Source: Pseudomonas fluorescens (GTDB lineage Bacteria > Pseudomonadota > Gammaproteobacteria > Pseudomonadales > Pseudomonadaceae). From it: 64,000 nucleotides of DNA. Positions 61,195 through 64,000 of the stretch are shown piece by piece. The stretch is from contig NZ_JSAK01000013.1 of NCBI RefSeq assembly GCF_000802965.1, positions 62,001 through 126,000 on the forward strand, read 5' to 3'. The stretch's first letter is position 1. Each line of letters opens with the position of its first letter. The notes below the pieces were generated by a model. That model was not told where the DNA came from and made no database searches. It saw nothing but the letters and a program-made list of their open reading frames with translations. The translations under genes were made by a program, and so were the position numbers.

Positions 61195-62631
61195 ATGTTC
61201 GGTTTAGAGGCACTTGATCTCGCCCGAATTCAGTTCGCGTTCACCATCTCATTCCACATCCTGTTCCCTGCCATCACCATTGGCCTGGCGAGTTACCTGG
61301 CGGTACTTGAAGGCTTGTGGCTGAAAACCCATAACGATACTTACCGTGACCTCTACCATTTCTGGTCGAAGATCTTTGCCGTCAACTTCGGCATGGGTGT
61401 GGTGTCCGGTCTGGTCATGGCCTATCAATTCGGCACCAACTGGAGCCGCTTCTCCGACTTCGCCGGTTCCGTGACCGGGCCGCTGCTGACATACGAAGTG
61501 CTGACTGCTTTCTTCCTGGAGGCCGGTTTCCTCGGCGTCATGTTGTTTGGCTGGAACAAGGTCGGGCGCGGCTTGCACTTCTTCGCCACGGTCATGGTCG
61601 CCATCGGCACGCTGATCTCGACCTTCTGGATTCTCGCGTCCAACAGCTGGATGCAGACCCCGCAAGGCTTCGAAATCATCAACGGTCAGGTCATCCCCAC
61701 CGACTGGCTCGCAGTGATCTTCAACCCGTCGTTCCCGTATCGCCTGATGCACATGGCCACGGCGGCGTTCGTCGCGACCGCATTCTTCGTCGGGTCCTCG
61801 GCGGCCTGGCATTTGCTGCGCGGCAAGGACAACCCGGCGATCCGCACCATGCTCTCGATGGCGATGTGGATGGCGCTGATCGTGGCGCCGATTCAGGCGG
61901 TCATCGGTGACTTCCACGGCCTCAATACACTCGAGCACCAACCGGCAAAAATCGCCGCGATCGAAGGCCACTGGGAAAACAAGGGCAACGAAGCGACTCC
62001 ACTGATCCTGTTCGGCTGGCCGGACATGAAAGAAGAGAGAACCAAATTCGCCGTCGAGATCCCGTACCTGGGCAGCTTGATCCTGACCCACTCGCTGGAC
62101 AAACAGGTGCCGGCGCTCAAGGAGTTCCCGCCGGAGGACCGTCCGAATTCGACCATCGTGTTCTGGTCGTTCCGGATCATGGTCGGGCTCGGTTTCCTGA
62201 TGATCTTCACCGGGTTGTGGAGCCTGTGGCTGCGCAAGCGCGACAAGCTGTATACCTCGCGCCCGTTCCTGTACCTGGCGTTGTGGATGGGGCCGTCCGG
62301 CCTGGTTGCGATTCTCGCCGGCTGGTTCACCACTGAAATCGGTCGTCAGCCGTGGGTGGTCTACGGATTGATGCGCACGGCGGATGCGTCGTCCAACCAC
62401 AGCTTCATGCAGATGAGCATCACCTTGATCCTGTTTGTGGTGGTGTATTTCGCGCTGTTCGGTGCCGGTCTGGGCTACATGATGCGTCTGGTGCGCAAAG
62501 GGCCGAAGATCGACGAAGGCAAGGAAACTAACGACGGTGGCCCCGGCCAGAAACGTACCCCGGCGCGTCCGCTCTCCGCAGCCGATGACGAGCATGCCGA
62601 TACCGACCACGTCGTGACCAAGGAGATTTGA
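61195..62631 (+). CDS. cioA: Cyanide-insensitive quinol oxidase subunit I
   Basis: A 478-residue CydA homologue, the haem-bearing subunit of a bd-type terminal oxidase. Nine or so membrane helices are present. Haem ligands fit SFHILFPAITIG (His near 22) and YRLMHMATAAF (His near 186). The Q-loop region LEHQPAKIAAIEGHWENKG is short, and WVVYGLMRTADASSNHS contains a conserved Arg. Short Q-loops and the lack of haem b595-like CydX partners are typical of CIO rather than E. coli cytochrome bd-I. The acidic C-terminal tail (from about 455) is hydrophilic. cioB follows after 3 bases. Confidence 0.93.
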   Translation: MFGLEALDLARIQFAFTISFHILFPAITIGLASYLAVLEGLWLKTHNDTYRDLYHFWSKIFAVNFGMGVVSGLVMAYQFGTNWSRFSDFAGSVTGPLLTYEVLTAFFLEAGFLGVMLFGWNKVGRGLHFFATVMVAIGTLISTFWILASNSWMQTPQGFEIINGQVIPTDWLAVIFNPSFPYRLMHMATAAFVATAFFVGSSAAWHLLRGKDNPAIRTMLSMAMWMALIVAPIQAVIGDFHGLNTLEHQPAKIAAIEGHWENKGNEATPLILFGWPDMKEERTKFAVEIPYLGSLILTHSLDKQVPALKEFPPEDRPNSTIVFWSFRIMVGLGFLMIFTGLWSLWLRKRDKLYTSRPFLYLALWMGPSGLVAILAGWFTTEIGRQPWVVYGLMRTADASSNHSFMQMSITLILFVVVYFALFGAGLGYMMRLVRKGPKIDEGKETNDGGPGQKRTPARPLSAADDEHADTDHVVTKEI

Positions 62632-62634
62632 ATC

Positions 62635-63642
62635 ATGGGTATTGATCTTCCGCTGATCTGGGCCGTGATCATCATCTTCGGCATCATGATGTACGTCGTC
62701 ATGGACGGATTCGACCTGGGCATCGGGATTCTTTTCCCGTTCATCCCCGGCAAGACCGATCGCGACGTGATGATGAACACCGTCGCCCCGGTCTGGGACG
62801 GCAATGAAACCTGGCTGGTATTGGGCGGAGCGGCATTATTCGGCGCTTTCCCGCTGGCCTATTCGGTGGTGCTCTCGGCGTTGTACCTGCCGCTGATTTT
62901 CATGCTGATCGGGCTGATCTTCCGCGGTGTGGCGTTCGAGTTCCGCTTCAAGGCCAAGGACGACAAGCGCCACCTCTGGGACAAGGCGTTCATCGGTGGT
63001 TCGGTGGCCGCAACGTTCTTCCAGGGTGTGGCACTGGGCGCTTTCATTGATGGCTTGCCGGTGGTCAATCGCCAGTTCGCCGGTGGCTCACTCGACTGGT
63101 TGACGCCGTTCACCATGTTCTGCGGTGCCGCGCTGGTGGTGGCCTATGCGCTGCTTGGCTGCACCTGGCTGATCATGAAAACCGAAGGCAAATTGCAGGA
63201 GCAGATGCACGACCTGGCGCGGCCACTGGCGTTTGTTCTGTTGGCGGTGATTGGCGTCGTCAGCATCTGGACCCCACTGGCCCACGCCGAAATCGCCGCT
63301 CGCTGGTTCACCCTGCCAAACCTGTTCTGGTTCCTGCCTGTACCGATTCTGGTGTTGGTGACCTTGTACGGCCTGATCCGCGCAGTGGCTCGCAACGCGA
63401 ATTACACGCCGTTCCTGCTGACGCTGGTGCTGATCTTCCTCGGCTATAGCGGATTGGGAATCAGCCTGTGGCCGAACATCGTGCCGCCGTCGATCTCGAT
63501 CTGGGACGCCGCCGCGCCGCCACAAAGCCAGGGCTTCATGCTGGTGGGCACGCTGTTCATCATCCCGTTCATCCTGGGCTACACCTTCTGGAGCTACTAC
63601 GTGTTCCGCGGCAAGGTCACCCACGAAGACGGCTACCACTAG
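62635..63642 (+). CDS. cioB: Cyanide-insensitive quinol oxidase subunit II
   Basis: A 335-residue CydB homologue with eight or nine helices. MYVVMDGFDLGIGILFPF is the hallmark N-terminal motif, and VWDGNETWLVLGGAALFGAFPLAY and GLIFRGVAFEFRFK are family blocks. It forms the heterodimer with CioA. AGGAG precedes the ATG, and the 3-base gap means coupled translation. A REP arm lies between it and the small DUF2474 gene. Confidence 0.93.
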   Translation: MGIDLPLIWAVIIIFGIMMYVVMDGFDLGIGILFPFIPGKTDRDVMMNTVAPVWDGNETWLVLGGAALFGAFPLAYSVVLSALYLPLIFMLIGLIFRGVAFEFRFKAKDDKRHLWDKAFIGGSVAATFFQGVALGAFIDGLPVVNRQFAGGSLDWLTPFTMFCGAALVVAYALLGCTWLIMKTEGKLQEQMHDLARPLAFVLLAVIGVVSIWTPLAHAEIAARWFTLPNLFWFLPVPILVLVTLYGLIRAVARNANYTPFLLTLVLIFLGYSGLGISLWPNIVPPSISIWDAAAPPQSQGFMLVGTLFIIPFILGYTFWSYYVFRGKVTHEDGYH

Positions 63643-63659
63643 GCTGCAGCGCAAGAAAA

Positions 63660-63705
63660 TGTGGGAGCGAGCCTGCTCGCGATGGCGTCCTCAAAGGCGC
63701 CATCG
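63660..63705 (+). repeat. Single REP arm with short hairpin between cioB and DUF2474
   Basis: TGTGGGAGCGAGCCTGCTCG at 63660-63679 is a lone arm, and the adjacent GATGGCG/CGCCATC (about 63681-63704) folds into a hairpin. It lies inside the operon and could lower expression of the small downstream subunit relative to cioAB. Confidence 0.65.
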
Positions 63706-63728
63706 ATCCTTACTGGAGGATTGAAGCA

Positions 63729-63896
63729 ATGACCAACAAACCATCCCTGCACGACATTCAACAAGCCGAAAAAAAACCGCTGTGGCAGCGGCTCGGCTGG
63801 CTGGCCATGATCTGGGCTGGCAGCGTCGGTGCACTGTTCATCGTCGCCAGCCTGATGCGCATGTTCATGAACGCTGCTGGCCTGACGACTCACTGA
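63729..63896 (+). CDS. DUF2474 small membrane protein, likely CIO oxidase subunit
   Basis: A 55-residue protein with a hydrophilic N-terminus (KPSLHDIQQAEKKPLWQRLGW) and one membrane helix (about 25-47, AMIWAGSVGALFIVASLMRMF). DUF2474 proteins follow cioAB genes in pseudomonads and resemble CydX-type single-helix subunits that stabilise the oxidase. ACTGGAGGATTGAAGC precedes the ATG. A terminator follows 43 bases later. Confidence 0.82.
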   Translation: MTNKPSLHDIQQAEKKPLWQRLGWLAMIWAGSVGALFIVASLMRMFMNAAGLTTH

Positions 63897-63939
63897 TAGA
63901 CCTGACATCCCATCCCGTTGCCTTGCAGCACGGATTGAC

Positions 63940-63964
63940 AACCCTCCTGACGGAGGGTTTTTTT
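63940..63964 (+). terminator. Rho-independent terminator of the cio operon
   Basis: AACCCTCC (63940-63947) pairs with GGAGGGTT (63952-63959) across TGAC, followed by a T-run. Confidence 0.88.
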
Positions 63965-63968
63965 GTCG

Positions 63969-64000
63969 TTATTTGCGGGCTTTGAGAATCACGAATTTCG
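63969..64000 (-). CDS. C-terminal end of an unidentified minus-strand gene
   Basis: The minus strand reads KFVILKARK followed by TAA (complement of 63969-63971), right after the cio terminator, so a convergent gene probably ends here. Only nine codons are visible, so no function can be given. Confidence 0.4.
   Translation of the reverse strand, partial: KFVILKARK

Noticed and set aside
3456-63705. Repeated palindromes considered as a CRISPR array
   Set aside because: They are dispersed, paired head to head and lie between different genes. No regular spacing, spacers or cas genes are present.

Overview
The window is a chromosomal segment of a Pseudomonas, most likely of the P. fluorescens group. 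The evidence is the GC-rich codon use, the gene families (amn, rluE, hrpB, rhlE, trmA, cioAB, DUF6124, DUF2076, DUF6515), and the many paired intergenic palindromes of the REP kind typical of these genomes (about 18 sites in at least five sequence classes). I saw no tRNA, rRNA, CRISPR array, prophage or transposase.

Layout. 1-9600: 5'-truncated hybrid sensor kinase, AidB-like acyl-CoA dehydrogenase, AMP nucleosidase (amn), RluE pseudouridine synthase, a small DUF2788 membrane protein, an Lrp/AsnC regulator, a DUF6515 protein, a FieF-like cation exporter and a lipoprotein. 9661-11300: an accessory cassette of two genes inserted at the 5' end of hrpB and bounded by an about 115 bp direct repeat of the hrpB promoter and first codons. 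The cassette resembles an AbiE-type (nucleotidyltransferase) toxin-antitoxin pair whose toxin gene has lost its middle. 11229-14577: hrpB, then a DUF6124 gene behind a long, highly structured leader. 14695-25525: a nitrogen/amine catabolism region (DUF1028, ArgE-like deacylase, LysR, aldehyde dehydrogenase, orphan PotD-like binding protein, APC permease, class III aminotransferase, FAD monooxygenase-like protein, RidA). 25647-39465: housekeeping and miscellaneous genes, including endo/exonuclease/phosphatase, NYN protein, DnaQ-like exonuclease, Lrp, EamA exporter, RhlE, HI0933-type flavoprotein, histone-deacetylase-like hydrolase, TesB, HAD phosphatase and a zinc metallopeptidase.

39660-45291: an oxidoreductase locus (aldo/keto reductase, KstD-like flavoprotein, IclR regulator, Gfo/Idh/MocA dehydrogenase, TIM-barrel isomerase). 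Matching TTGGAA/TTCCAA palindromes lie in front of both arms and suggest one IclR-controlled regulon. 45562-54163: a shikimate/dehydroshikimate-to-protocatechuate island (DMT transporter, chemoreceptor, MFS importer, QuiC dehydroshikimate dehydratase, TetR regulator, shikimate dehydrogenase, AroQ) with a candidate PcaR operator. 54371-64000: LysR, small tautomerase, trmA with a purine permease, DUF4879 protein, a DJ-1 homologue lacking its catalytic cysteine, an MFS exporter, and the cioAB cyanide-insensitive oxidase operon behind an Anr box, with a DUF2474 subunit. The window ends in the last codons of a minus-strand gene.

The most unusual items are the hrpB-embedded cassette, the DUF6124 leader that hides its own ribosome-binding site in a hairpin, the dead DJ-1 homologue, and the shared operators of the IclR and Pca-type regulons.
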